Below, one piece after another: positions 1 to 11,807 of a DNA stretch of 64,000 nucleotides. Every line of letters starts with the position of its first letter. Within the stretch, counting starts at the first letter, position 1. Under the pieces are notes generated by a model. That model saw only the letters and a list, made by a program, of their open reading frames with translations, did not search any database and was not told the DNA's origin. The stretch spans positions 1-64,000 of the forward strand of contig CALCJM010000099.1 of assembly GCA_937967505.1 (NCBI GenBank), given 5' to 3'. Source of the stretch: an uncultured Pirellulaceae bacterium (GTDB lineage Bacteria; Planctomycetota; Planctomycetia; Pirellulales; Pirellulaceae). The position numbers and the translations under genes were made by a program.

Positions 1-636
<636 letters not shown>

Positions 637-767
637 CTAAGTTTTCTCCAGTCGTTTGGGGGTTGGTTCACCTGATTGTGAAATCCATTATCAGGTCTGG
701 CGTGAGATCGGTAAAGTGACCGTAACGTGGATTGGCCATCCACAAATCGATTACTCAATAAAGCAAT

Positions 768-815
768 AAAAAAAGCCGGCTCCGTATTCCGGAATAACGG
801 GAACACGCAGCCGGC
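768..815 (-). terminator. Intrinsic terminator of the exported katG
   Basis: Just after the katG stop codon, read on the minus strand, there is a long hairpin: GCCGGCT pairs with AGCCGGC, CGT with ACG, and TTCC with GGAA, with single mismatches between the blocks. It is followed directly by a run of seven T. This is a classical rho-independent terminator and separates this gene from the partial katG downstream. Confidence 0.85.
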
Positions 816-830
816 CGGGAATCCAGAAAA

Positions 831-3409
<2,579 letters not shown>

Positions 3410-4312
3410 ATGCGTACAGACGTAGATTTCCACCAACTCTCTCACTTCCTGACGGTTGCCAAAGCGGGAAATTTCACTCGGGCCGCAGGAGAAATCGGAA
3501 TTTCTCAACCTGCACTGAGCCGATCCATCCAAAAGTTGGAAAAAATCATCGGCGAGCCATTATTTGAGCGGCAGCCGCGCGGGGTGCGATTGACCGAGAC
3601 CGGATCGTTTCTTCTGGTGCGAGCCAATCAGATCCGCGATCTGGTGGACGACACGTTCGCAGAATTGAACGAGGCCAGCAACCGGGGGCAGATTCGCCTG
3701 GCGGTCATTCCCACGATTGCTCCCTACCTGTTGCCAACAGTACTGAAGAAATTTGGTCGGCGGCATCCGCAAATAAAGATTCAAGTCCAAGAGGACACGA
3801 CGCAGAACATTGTCCGACGCTGCAAGGACGGGGATGTTGATCTGGCCATTCTGGCACTACCGGTCAACGAGAAGTATCTGGAAACCGAAGCGCTCTTTGA
3901 CGAAGAGTTGGTTCTGGTGATCCCTCGAGGGCATGCTCTTGAAAAGAAAAAACGTGTCCGGCTTTCGGACATTCAGGAGTTCCCCTTTATCACACTCGAC
4001 CAGCAACACTGTCTGTCTGACAACATTGCCGAATTCTGCAACCGGCAGTCGGTTGCACCGGTCACGATCGAACGCACCAACCAGCTGACCACCATTCAGG
4101 AACTGGTCGCGCTCCAGCATGGCATTTCGATCATTCCCGCCATGGCGCAGCAATTGGACAAAAGCAGGCAACGCATTTACCGCCCGTTTGCCGGTGAAAA
4201 GCCTACCCGGACGATCGCGTTGCTACAGAATCCTTACCGCTACGAGCATCGTTTTGTCGGGCTATTTAAACAACACATGCGCGAGTTCGCTGCCACCGTC
4301 AAAAACAAATAA
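3410..4312 (+). CDS. oxyR: OxyR-type LysR-family peroxide-sensing regulator
   Basis: LysR-family transcription factor of 300 residues when started at the ATG at 3410 (an upstream ATG at 3350 would add 20 unconvincing residues). The winged helix-turn-helix is at about residues 5-65 (FTRAAGEIGISQPALSRSI). In the effector domain, Cys201 and Cys210 sit in HCLSDNIAEFC with the same nine-residue spacing as the redox pair Cys199/Cys208 of E. coli OxyR, whose disulphide switches on katG transcription. Its position divergent from an intact katG supports the same job here. The peroxide response is inferred from these cysteines and the context. Confidence 0.9.
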   Translation: MRTDVDFHQLSHFLTVAKAGNFTRAAGEIGISQPALSRSIQKLEKIIGEPLFERQPRGVRLTETGSFLLVRANQIRDLVDDTFAELNEASNRGQIRLAVIPTIAPYLLPTVLKKFGRRHPQIKIQVQEDTTQNIVRRCKDGDVDLAILALPVNEKYLETEALFDEELVLVIPRGHALEKKKRVRLSDIQEFPFITLDQQHCLSDNIAEFCNRQSVAPVTIERTNQLTTIQELVALQHGISIIPAMAQQLDKSRQRIYRPFAGEKPTRTIALLQNPYRYEHRFVGLFKQHMREFAATVKNK

Positions 4313-4360
4313 ACAGCCTCGCCGCCCGCACCGGAGATTTGCCTTGCCGTTGTCGATCGT

Positions 4361-5281
4361 CTATCGCCGAGGCATGAATGAATTGTCGCCAACACTCTCC
4401 GCAACTTCATACTGGGCCTCCTGAAAGATCGATTGACCGACAACGTCACCAGCTTGCTGTTGCATTTTCACAGACGCTCCCCGCATCAGGTTTGCAGGGG
4501 TAGCGCGAGCCACATACTGGGAGCCCGAGATGTCAGCGGCGATCGATGTGGGAACCTGCCCGGCACGAGGCAGGCCACCCGCGGGGGCAAAAGTGATCGG
4601 GTTTTCCAATTCTCGGGAAAACCATGTTGTGGGCTGGTCGATCTTGGGCGCGCCCCAACGGGTGATTCGGGTTGGCAGGTGAAGTCCTTCGGGGGTCTTA
4701 AAAAATCCGGACTTCAATGAGGGTAGGCCGGGCACCGCTGGCGTTTTCAAAACGGAGGTCACTCCGGTTGCCAAGTCTTTTGCTTTCCCCCAAATCGTTT
4801 TGTCGACTGGTCGAGGTGCTGATGCGGCCTGTTGAACGTCCTGTCCAAATGATTCAGCCATTCGCTCGACCGTTGGTATCGAAGCGCCAACTTCATTGGG
4901 CAAGCTTTGAAGGCTGGTAAGTTTGGCTTGCAGTTGCGCTCGGGTAATTTCATTGCCCTGTTCGTCCAGATAAATCGTCTCGCCTTCGACCACCACATTT
5001 TCTGTGACGGCACTGCCAGAAGAAAAAGACTGGCCAGTGGTGCGAGCGTTACCACGCCATGCCCCGGATGGTACCGCTTGCGGTTGCGAGTGCGAGCGGG
5101 TCAGTTGTCGTCCCGAAAACGAACTCGCCGGTGCGGCCTGAGTGGCACGCGCCGAACTCCACGGGAACGCCTGCCGGGCTGGTGTTTGTGCCTGCAACGC
5201 CGTCGCAGCAGCAATCTGGCCAACCGCGCAGACTGTCAACAATGCCAATGAAGTCGGGATAAAAGTTCGTTTGCGTTTCAT
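4361..5281 (-). CDS. Exported protein of unknown function
   Basis: A 306-residue protein starting at ATG 5281, with GGAG six bases upstream. It opens MKRKRTF, followed by a hydrophobic core and an ALQAQ cleavage-like site, so a Sec signal peptide is likely. The mature part is rich in Ser, Ala, Gln and Pro, has no membrane span and no domain that I recognise. A segment near residue 100 (VVVEGETIYLDEQGNEITRAQ) is charged and may fold, while the flanks look disordered. It converges with the oxyR gene, with 48 bp between stop codons. Probably a lineage-specific planctomycete exported protein; function unknown. Confidence 0.7.
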   Translation of the reverse strand: MKRKRTFIPTSLALLTVCAVGQIAAATALQAQTPARQAFPWSSARATQAAPASSFSGRQLTRSHSQPQAVPSGAWRGNARTTGQSFSSGSAVTENVVVEGETIYLDEQGNEITRAQLQAKLTSLQSLPNEVGASIPTVERMAESFGQDVQQAASAPRPVDKTIWGKAKDLATGVTSVLKTPAVPGLPSLKSGFFKTPEGLHLPTRITRWGAPKIDQPTTWFSRELENPITFAPAGGLPRAGQVPTSIAADISGSQYVARATPANLMRGASVKMQQQAGDVVGQSIFQEAQYEVAESVGDNSFMPRR

Positions 5282-5711
5282 CAATTTCTCCAGTTCCTGT
5301 CGCCAGCACGGCGAACCGCCCAAAAGTACGTTGCAGAGTTGGGGTGTACTGACAAGCATCCGATAACGAAAAAAGGCATCCGCCCAGTTGTGTTACCTGA
5401 CCATGTCGTACAGGAGATATCGGATGGGCGCGTCGTACGGGATGAAGGGCCGTTTTCGAATGCTGGTTGCTCCACCTGGTCCGATTATGCCAGTCGCACC
5501 AAACATATCAGCGGTTTCAGCGGGGATGGTCAAACCCGCGCTGCCTGGTTCGCAGCCATCGGTCAACGCGGCCAACGCGGTCGATTTCCAACATCAGTAT
5601 TGGCCGTGAAGAGCTGGCAGATTTTGCGTAAACCGACGATCCCGATAACCGTTAAATCTTCACAGAGAACCTGCGGGTTACTTCGACCGCAAGGTTACTT
5701 TGACCGCGGGT
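5282..5711. other. Intergenic region without a convincing gene
   Basis: About 430 bp between ruvA and the exported protein. A minus-strand frame at 5393-5575 (TTG start, 60 codons, Gly/Pro-rich, ending YDAPIRYLLYDMVR) could encode a small protein, but has no ribosome site that I can see. The last 40 bp carry a short tandem repeat, listed separately. Confidence 0.4.
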
Positions 5712-5721
5712 TTACTCGGCC
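5673..5721. repeat. Three imperfect 16-17-bp tandem units at the ruvA 3' end
   Basis: Units at 5673-5688, 5689-5705 and 5706-5721 follow the pattern GCGGGTTACTTCGACC with a few changes. The last unit covers the ruvA stop codon and the final few codons. Confidence 0.7.
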
Positions 5722-6347
5722 GTCCGTTGCTCATAGACCAGTTGCAGAAATGATTCGACATCTTTGATCTTCTTTCCCGACTCGACGGCGGCCGTAATCA
5801 TATTGCGGGCCTCTGCTTCGGGGTGTCCCAGCGAAATCAAAATCTGGCAGACTTCTTCAGCCAGAGAGTGCTGGCTGACCGACGCCGCCGATTCACCTTC
5901 CAACGCCGGAATCAACAGGGCAAATTTCGCCATCTTCCGGCGCAGTTTGGCCACGATACGTTCGGCCGTGGCGGCACCGATGCCCGGAAGTGTCTTCAGC
6001 GTATTGACATCCTGTTCCTCGATGGCCCGCGCCACATCGGGCACCGGTCTGACCATCGCTCGAAGTGCTTTTTTGACACCGACGCCGTCTACCGAACAGA
6101 ACATTTCAAAAAACTCACGTTCTACAATGCTGTTGAATCCAATCATACGGGGTGTCATGCGACCGCCTTTTTGGACATTGCCATCAATGTACTGAATCGT
6201 GTGCAGTTCAACGTCCTGGTCAATTTTCAGTTGCAACTGTCGACGCGTAAAATCAGGGACCAGTACCTCGTAGTGAAAGGGGGCGATATGCAATACGGCG
6301 ATATCTTCGCCCAATTCAGTCAGTTGTCCGGTAAGCTTGGTGATCAT
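5712..6347 (-). CDS. ruvA: Holliday junction branch migration protein RuvA
   Basis: RuvA forms a tetramer that holds the Holliday junction and loads the RuvB motor during recombination repair. The protein starts at ATG 6347 (MITKLTGQL, the usual RuvA opening) and has 211 residues. The OB-fold domain comes first, then tandem helix-hairpin-helix motifs ([10 protein letters not shown] and [12 protein letters not shown]), then a C-terminal RuvB-contact domain ([19 protein letters not shown]). Its ATG overlaps the ruvC stop codon as ATGA, so the two genes are translationally coupled. No ruvB is present in the window. Confidence 0.96.
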   Translation of the reverse strand: MITKLTGQLTELGEDIAVLHIAPFHYEVLVPDFTRRQLQLKIDQDVELHTIQYIDGNVQKGGRMTPRMIGFNSIVEREFFEMFCSVDGVGVKKALRAMVRPVPDVARAIEEQDVNTLKTLPGIGAATAERIVAKLRRKMAKFALLIPALEGESAASVSQHSLAEEVCQILISLGHPEAEARNMITAAVESGKKIKDVESFLQLVYEQRTAE

Positions 6348-6859
6348 TGCAGTCCGTCTGGGCGAAAGGATAAATAGTGGTGGCAAATGGCGATCGCCAA
6401 CGCATCAGCGACATCCGCCGGTTCGGGGACTTCATCCAGCCGCAGATGCCGGGTGACCGCCAGTTGAATCTGGTTCTTGGGGGCGCGGCCGTTGCCGGTC
6501 AGCACCCGTTTAATTTGAGTGGCTGCATAGTGGTGCAGCGGAACACTGTGCCTGTGTGCGGCCAGGCAGATCACGCCGCGCGCGTGCCCCATGATGATCG
6601 AGGTCTTGGGACGCTCGTAGTGGCTGTATAGCTCTTCCAAGCCAATGCAATCAGGCTTAAGCGACTCGATCACATCGGAGACGCCGTCATGGATCGACGC
6701 CAGTCTGGCCGGCAGATCGTGCTTCCGTTTGCTGCGCACAACTCCCGCTTCGACGATTTCGATCTGCTGGTGTCCAAGGATATCGATCACGCCGTAGCCG
6801 GTAATATTCAGGCCCGGGTCGATTCCCAAAATTCGGGTCGCGGTGACAGGAGAGTCCAT
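6344..6859 (-). CDS. ruvC: Crossover junction endodeoxyribonuclease RuvC
   Basis: Holliday junction resolvase of 171 residues, typical family length. The four acidic metal ligands are visible: Asp14 in GIDPG, Glu75 in GLEELY, and Asp149 and Asp152 in [12 protein letters not shown]. It cuts the junction symmetrically after RuvAB has moved it. It is the first gene of a ruvC-ruvA pair with ATGA overlap. The 285 bp upstream to ispF contain no gene that I can support. Confidence 0.97.
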   Translation of the reverse strand: MDSPVTATRILGIDPGLNITGYGVIDILGHQQIEIVEAGVVRSKRKHDLPARLASIHDGVSDVIESLKPDCIGLEELYSHYERPKTSIIMGHARGVICLAAHRHSVPLHHYAATQIKRVLTGNGRAPKNQIQLAVTRHLRLDEVPEPADVADALAIAICHHYLSFRPDGLQ

Positions 6860-7144
6860 GGAGGGGCAGGTCGGGGTAATTTTCGTAAATCGTGCGACGA
6901 TGATCTTAGGTGACCGGGCCGAAAACGCCTACCGCAGTCTGTGGCAGCCCCACGCTGTAGCCATGGGTTGTTGAAACTGCCGAAAGAACACCACCCAAAA
7001 AAACCGTGCCACGCTTTGGTCAGTTCCTGATCCCGCGTTTGATGGCTGCCGTATTTGGATTTTATGAAATGTCGGAGCCACCTACAAAATCCTCGACGGT
7101 CGCTGGTTGACAGGTCGGGAGGAATACAACGCAAACGCCAGCCT

Positions 7145-7639
7145 TCAGCGGATTTGGCGCATCAGCGCGACGCATTGAGCCTGCATGACTTCCGCACATC
7201 CAACCGCGCCGACCCCCTCACCCGTTTTCGCCTTGATCCCCACCTGGCTTGGTGCGATTTTCAAAATCTCGGCAACGCGATCAGCGATCGCCCGTTTGTA
7301 AGGAGACATTTTGGGCTTTTCGGCAAATACAATGCAGTCCAGATTGATGATCTGAAACCCGGCCTCGGCCACCTTTCGCATCGCCAGCAGCAACATCTCT
7401 GCCGAATCGCGCCCGTGGTTTTCATCAACCGTATCGGGAAACAGTTCGCCAATATCTCCCATAGCGGTTGCCCCCAGAATGGCGTCAGTAATCGCATGCA
7501 GCAACACATCGGCATCGCTGTGACCGTCAAGCGACGATTCAAACGGGATATCAATCCCTCCCAACCGCAGCGGCCCACCGGGTTTAAGTCGATGCGTGTC
7601 GTGGCCAATGCCGATCCTCAAATGGGATAAATCATCCAT
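7145..7639 (-). CDS. ispF: 2-C-methyl-D-erythritol 2,4-cyclodiphosphate synthase IspF
   Basis: MEP-pathway enzyme that converts CDP-methylerythritol 2-phosphate to the cyclic diphosphate, releasing CMP. It has 164 residues, the normal length. The zinc ligands Asp14 and His16 (GIGHDTHR) and His48 (DVLLHAITDA) are present, as is the TGEGVGAVG signature near the C terminus. It is divergent from the ABC transporter gene downstream, with about 180 bp between. No ispD neighbour is seen, unlike the common ispDF arrangement. Confidence 0.97.
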   Translation of the reverse strand: MDDLSHLRIGIGHDTHRLKPGGPLRLGGIDIPFESSLDGHSDADVLLHAITDAILGATAMGDIGELFPDTVDENHGRDSAEMLLLAMRKVAEAGFQIINLDCIVFAEKPKMSPYKRAIADRVAEILKIAPSQVGIKAKTGEGVGAVGCAEVMQAQCVALMRQIR

Positions 7640-7817
7640 CGCGACTGTTTGGTCCGTTTGAAATCAAAATGTGAAAAATTGGCCAAACCAAAAATATCCC
7701 TAGTGAGCCGGCATTTCGCAAGCCCGCGTGACGATCGTAGAATGCTGATTTCACAAAATGGGATTCCCGGTCGGCCCACGCCTGTTGGTTCACACGTCCG
7801 GAATCTATACTTTGGAG

Positions 7818-8846
7818 ATGCCAGTTATCGAGATAAAAAACCTAGTCAAAACGTACCGCGTCTACCAGAAAAACGAAGGCTTGGCGGCGTCAATTACCGG
7901 TCTATTCAAGCGTGACTACCGCAGTGTCGAGGCCGTCAAAAACATTGACCTTGCAGTCGAAGAAGGTGAGTTCGTTGCCTTTCTGGGGCCCAACGGGGCC
8001 GGCAAAACCACCACGCTCAAATTGCTCTCGGGCGTCATCAATCCTGATTCGGGAACGTGCAATGTGATGGGGTTCACCCCTTGGGAACGACGCAATGAAT
8101 ACCGGCGTCGGTTCGCGCTGGTGATGGGGCAGAAAAATCAGCTGTGGTGGGATCTGCCCGCCGCCGAATCATTTCGGCTCAACCAACATATTTACTGCGT
8201 GCCCGCCGACCGGTTTAACTCAACCAAAGACGAACTGTGCGATTTACTGGACGTGACGCGTCTGTTGAATCAACCCGTCCGAGAACTGTCTTTGGGCGAA
8301 CGCATGAAGATGGAATTGATCGCGGCGTTGCTGCACCAACCGGACGTACTGTTTCTAGATGAACCGACGATTGGCCTAGATGTCGTCGCACAGCACAAAA
8401 TCCAAGAGTTTTTGAAGTACTATCAACAGCAACGCAAGACAACAATTCTGCTGACCAGCCACTATATGAAGGATATCGAGGCACTGTGCAAGCGTGTGGT
8501 GGTCATTGCCGGCGGCGAAATTTATCACGACGGTTCGCTGGACGGGATCGTGGACCAATTCAGCGGCGATAAAATTGTCACGCTGCATCTTTCCGATTCG
8601 TCATCGATCAACGATTTACGCAATCTGCCCAATGTGATCAAGGTTGAAGAACCCAAAATCAAATTTCGGGTCAGCCGTGATCACGTGGGCGAAGTGCTGG
8701 CCGAGATTTTTAAAGCACACTCGGTCGATGACATTGTGGTCGAGGACCCGCCGCTGGAGGAGGTCATCTCCAACGTTTTTTCGGCAGCCGAAAGACAGAA
8801 TTATTCGTCACAGAACCATTCGTCCGACGGTGCTGCCCGTGTTTGA
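7818..8846 (+). CDS. ABC-2 type exporter, ATP-binding protein (COG4586-like)
   Basis: Nucleotide-binding subunit of an ABC exporter, 342 residues. Walker A is GPNGAGKTT at residues 57-65, the signature reads LSLGER instead of LSGGQ, Walker B is VLFLDEPT, and a switch His follows in LLTSHYM. The [14 protein letters not shown] segment and long N-terminal loop ([20 protein letters not shown]) match the COG4586 subgroup. The ATG at 7818 ([13 protein letters not shown]) fits that group; an upstream ATG at 7758 is possible. The 3' end overlaps the permease start by about 17 bp, so the two are coupled. Substrate unknown. Confidence 0.93.
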   Translation: MPVIEIKNLVKTYRVYQKNEGLAASITGLFKRDYRSVEAVKNIDLAVEEGEFVAFLGPNGAGKTTTLKLLSGVINPDSGTCNVMGFTPWERRNEYRRRFALVMGQKNQLWWDLPAAESFRLNQHIYCVPADRFNSTKDELCDLLDVTRLLNQPVRELSLGERMKMELIAALLHQPDVLFLDEPTIGLDVVAQHKIQEFLKYYQQQRKTTILLTSHYMKDIEALCKRVVVIAGGEIYHDGSLDGIVDQFSGDKIVTLHLSDSSSINDLRNLPNVIKVEEPKIKFRVSRDHVGEVLAEIFKAHSVDDIVVEDPPLEEVISNVFSAAERQNYSSQNHSSDGAARV

Positions 8847-9699
8847 AAAGGCTTTAACCTGGTGGACGTTTTTTAAAATCTCGATCAACGAGCGCCTGGT
8901 TTATCGTGGCGATTTTATCATCGGCACCCTGATGCGTTTTCTCCCTACGTTGACGCAGATTTTCCTGTGGTGGGCCATCTATGATGCAATTTCGACACCG
9001 GGTACCGCCGATTCAGCAACCGGGCCGGACCAGGATATTCAAGGCTATCGCTACGGAGACATGGTGGCGTACTATCTGATGGTCACCATCGCGCGGGCAT
9101 TTTCCAGTATGCCGGGCCTGACCAGCGGAATCGCCAACCAAATTCGCAGTGGAGAAATCAAAAAGTTCCTGATTCAGCCGGTCGATATGCAGGCCTGTTT
9201 ATTGATGCAGCGAATTGCCCACAAACTGGTCTACTACCTAATTGCGGCACTACCGTTTGCGTTGGTATTCTGGTTGTGCGGTGATTTTTTCATTGATGGA
9301 TGGCCAGACGGAGAAACACTGACCGTGTTTTTCACTTCGCTGATTTTGGCATTTGCCCTTGGCTTTTACCTCGAGTGCACAATCGGTCTGGTGGGGTTCT
9401 GGTTCCTAGAAGTCACCTCGCTGACATTCATCTACATGCTGATGAATTTCCTGTTGTCCGGACACATGTTCCCACTGGAATTGTTGCCCGAGAGCCCAGT
9501 CAATATTCGCGGAATCGTCGAATTCCTGCCCTTCAAATACTTGGCGTACTTCCCAGCGGCCGTATTCCTGGGGAAAGTTCAGGGGGCGGCGATGTACTGG
9601 GGATTGTTGACCGAGGCCGTCTGGGTGCTCTTTTTCATCGTGACATCACGCGTGCTATGGTCGCGCGGCGTCAAACGATACAGCGGTTTCGGCGGGTGA
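8830..9699 (+). CDS. ABC-2 type exporter, permease protein
   Basis: Integral membrane subunit of about 289 residues with six hydrophobic segments, opening with [27 protein letters not shown], typical of ABC-2 permeases that pair with COG4586 ATPases. Start chosen at GTG 8830, inside the end of the ATPase gene; GTG 8839 is equally possible. The open frame continues upstream to 8644, but that part overlaps the ATPase in another frame and is not protein-like for this family. Related loci usually have two permease genes after the ATPase; here only one is seen, since the next gene is on the other strand. Confidence 0.9.
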   Translation: MLPVFEKALTWWTFFKISINERLVYRGDFIIGTLMRFLPTLTQIFLWWAIYDAISTPGTADSATGPDQDIQGYRYGDMVAYYLMVTIARAFSSMPGLTSGIANQIRSGEIKKFLIQPVDMQACLLMQRIAHKLVYYLIAALPFALVFWLCGDFFIDGWPDGETLTVFFTSLILAFALGFYLECTIGLVGFWFLEVTSLTFIYMLMNFLLSGHMFPLELLPESPVNIRGIVEFLPFKYLAYFPAAVFLGKVQGAAMYWGLLTEAVWVLFFIVTSRVLWSRGVKRYSGFGG

Positions 9700-9781
9700 A
9701 CTTTTTACCCACATGCCTCTAACCCGCATGCCTTTAATGGAGCTGTCGTTTTCCGCCACGTGGAAAATGGATAAACACCTT

Positions 9782-10021
9782 TCAGACCGCTGATCGAAGG
9801 TTTTCCAGCTGCGGAACGGCCAACGGAGCCACGCTGACCTTCTTCTTGCCTTTCTTCTTTTTTATCCCGTCGGGATTCTCTTTGAGATATTCGGCCGAAC
9901 GTTTGGAATAGGTTCCCAAATCACATCCGGAAAATGTCGGGAGCGACAGCGCGATCACTGCGGTCAGACCAACAAGAGGAAGACAGCGCTGACACAGCCT
10001 ACGATACCAGTAACCACGCAT
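9782..10021 (-). CDS. Small lipoprotein
   Basis: A 79-residue protein starting at ATG 10021. Basic residues (RGYWYRRLCQR) are followed by a hydrophobic stretch ending LPTFSGC, a probable lipobox with the lipidated Cys about residue 33. The mature part is short and very lysine-rich (KKKKGKKK). No domain recognised and no clear ribosome site. It lies 90 bp downstream of another lipoprotein gene on the same strand and could be cotranscribed with it. A surface or periplasmic anchor role is only a guess. Confidence 0.6.
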   Translation of the reverse strand: MRGYWYRRLCQRCLPLVGLTAVIALSLPTFSGCDLGTYSKRSAEYLKENPDGIKKKKGKKKVSVAPLAVPQLENLRSAV

Positions 10022-10111
10022 TGAAAAACCGGGAGTATCAATCAGAAGGAAAACCAAACACGATATTCCTTCAGTCTAACAAACTGGGCCGCAAATTCGC
10101 AGCCGTTGTCA

Positions 10112-10975
10112 TTATTTTTCCGATTTGTCGATTACCTCAAACCCCCGGGCTTTGGCGTGCATGTGGGAAACGTTCCCCATGAACACCGTCGGGCCAAAGG
10201 GGTTTTTGCGAATGGCCGCTTCAATCGCCGCCTGCGATTTTTTCCGATCGCCGACCATTTCGTGAAACAGCCCAACGTACAAAAGCGCATGATAGATCGT
10301 GCTGGCATCCGCGCTGGCGTCGGCAATCTTCATCACCTGTTCGACGGTCCCACGACCGGCAAAGAGTTCGTAAATCTCGGGCATCGCCATTCGCGAGTCA
10401 TGCGTGATCTCGATCATGTCCTTTCGCGCCTCTTCAAGCGACGATAACTTTGCCTTACACAACAAGTGCCATACCGAGTTTTCAACGTCTTGGGTGTTGA
10501 AGGTCTGGTGACTTTCCAGCTGATCAATCACATCTTCGTAACGGTCAGCGTAAAATAACGCCAACCCGCGCTGCCATAACCGTGGCTTGAGACCTGGTCG
10601 CACTGCAATCACACGATCAAAAGCAGCGACCGCCTTGGCAGCCTCGCCGTTGGCAAAATAGATCTCGCCCAAGGCGAAATCCGAATCGGCGGAATCGATA
10701 CCCGGGATGCTTTCCACAGATCGTAGCTCTTCCAGGATTTCAATGGCGGCCAGAAAATCACCCTGCATAAATTTGCCCTGTGCATCAGCCACTCGACTGG
10801 CACGCCTGCCGATTTCGTGGCTGGCTTGAGGTGCAGACTTCATCGCCTCGCCTCGTTCGGGTGAAACAGGCAGCTCAGAACCTTGCCCACAGCCGGCCTG
10901 CAACACAATCAACAGCACCAGAGCAATACTCGAAAACAACATTAGCCAGTGCAGGTTGAAAAATGGCTGTTTCAT
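10112..10975 (-). CDS. TPR-containing lipoprotein
   Basis: A 287-residue protein starting at ATG 10975. The N terminus is MKQPFFNLHW followed by a hydrophobic core and the lipobox LQAGC, so it is probably lipid-anchored after Lgt and Lsp processing. The mature part contains helical tetratricopeptide-like repeats at about residues 65-150 (AAIEILEELR, DFALGEIYFANGEAAKAVAAFDRVI, LWQRGLALFYADRYEDVI) and another repeat near the C terminus. TPRs bind protein partners, so a scaffold role in the periplasm is inferred; the partner is unknown. Confidence 0.8.
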   Translation of the reverse strand: MKQPFFNLHWLMLFSSIALVLLIVLQAGCGQGSELPVSPERGEAMKSAPQASHEIGRRASRVADAQGKFMQGDFLAAIEILEELRSVESIPGIDSADSDFALGEIYFANGEAAKAVAAFDRVIAVRPGLKPRLWQRGLALFYADRYEDVIDQLESHQTFNTQDVENSVWHLLCKAKLSSLEEARKDMIEITHDSRMAMPEIYELFAGRGTVEQVMKIADASADASTIYHALLYVGLFHEMVGDRKKSQAAIEAAIRKNPFGPTVFMGNVSHMHAKARGFEVIDKSEK

Positions 10976-11266
10976 AAATTTGCTAGCAATGGTTGGGAAG
11001 TGAAACTTCGAATTTATCTCACACCTTGTTCCGGCGGAAAACGACAATCGACCGGGGCTGGCGGCTCAATCCGCAAACTCGACGCGGTTTGACTGACCGG
11101 CAATAGAGTAAACGATATCACGCCGTGGGTCTGGTTTAAACGATATTGTTGAAGATTCTGTCATTAGCGATTGTTTCAAAGTCGATGAAACGATCAGACT
11201 GTAGAACCTTACCATTTGGTCTGCGAGCCTTTGTTGGGTGACGCGGACGACTCAGGAGAGAACCCT

Positions 11267-11602
11267 ATGTTTCGTCATTTATTTCTTGCCGCCATGGTGA
11301 CGGCCGCATTTTCGGTTTGCGTCATTGGCCAATCCGAAACAACCCAAGCCCAAGAACGCGCTTTTGGACAAAGCTGGGGAACGCGTGAAGGTGCCCAGAA
11401 CATGAATCGCTTTTACCACTATCCGTACGTCACCTACCCACAGAACTACTGGGGGAACGAGGCCTATCGAAGCGCCGACAGCATGTACTATCGCTACCGT
11501 CCGGAAATGCGAATCCCGGTATACAACAAGGCTTGGCACAACTATTACCCGTCTTCCCGCCGCTATCACTGGGGCCATCAGTTCATCACCGACATCTTCT
11601 AA
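11267..11602 (+). CDS. Small exported Tyr/Trp/His-rich protein, planctomycete type
   Basis: A 111-residue protein starting at ATG 11267, with GGAG eight bases upstream. It has a signal peptide (MFRHLFLAAMVTAAFSVCV) and a mature part dominated by Tyr, Trp, Asn, Arg and His, for example NMNRFYHYPYVTYPQNYWG and a terminal SSRRYHWGHQFITDIF. From memory, proteins with this ending recur in planctomycete genomes, but I know of no function. The aromatic composition suggests a cell-envelope structural role; that is a guess. Confidence 0.75.
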   Translation: MFRHLFLAAMVTAAFSVCVIGQSETTQAQERAFGQSWGTREGAQNMNRFYHYPYVTYPQNYWGNEAYRSADSMYYRYRPEMRIPVYNKAWHNYYPSSRRYHWGHQFITDIF

Positions 11603-11695
11603 AAGGTCATTCTGAGAACTAGGTTTTGACTGGGCTCTGATTGGGTTTGAGAGCAAGGTCGGCAAACAAACCGGCCCTTTCCCAACCAAGCCCAT

Positions 11696-11743
11696 TGTTC
11701 CCTCAAGCCCCTGTTCCCTCAAGCCTCTGTTCCCTCAAGCCTC
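11696..11743. repeat. 16-bp tandem repeat, three copies
   Basis: Three head-to-tail copies of TGTTCCCTCAAGCCTC (the first with one change), followed by a partial fourth. They lie between the small exported gene and the anti-sigma gene, outside coding sequence. Confidence 0.85.
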
Positions 11744-11807
11744 TGTTCGCCCGTGAGCTCGTACACTCACGCTTGATGGCGTTGGCTGCCTCTGTCCGGC
11801 AGCGGCA

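Noticed and set aside
5339-5767. A 142-codon plus-strand frame upstream of ruvA
   Set aside because: It runs antisense into the ruvA end and through the tandem repeat, with no motif.
6808-7134. A 108-codon minus-strand frame between ruvC and ispF
   Set aside because: It overlaps the ruvC start, is Arg/Trp-rich and has no ribosome site; best read as chance.
8644-8829. Long N-terminal extension of the ABC permease
   Set aside because: It overlaps the ATPase gene in another frame, and its Arg/Trp-rich sequence does not fit a permease.
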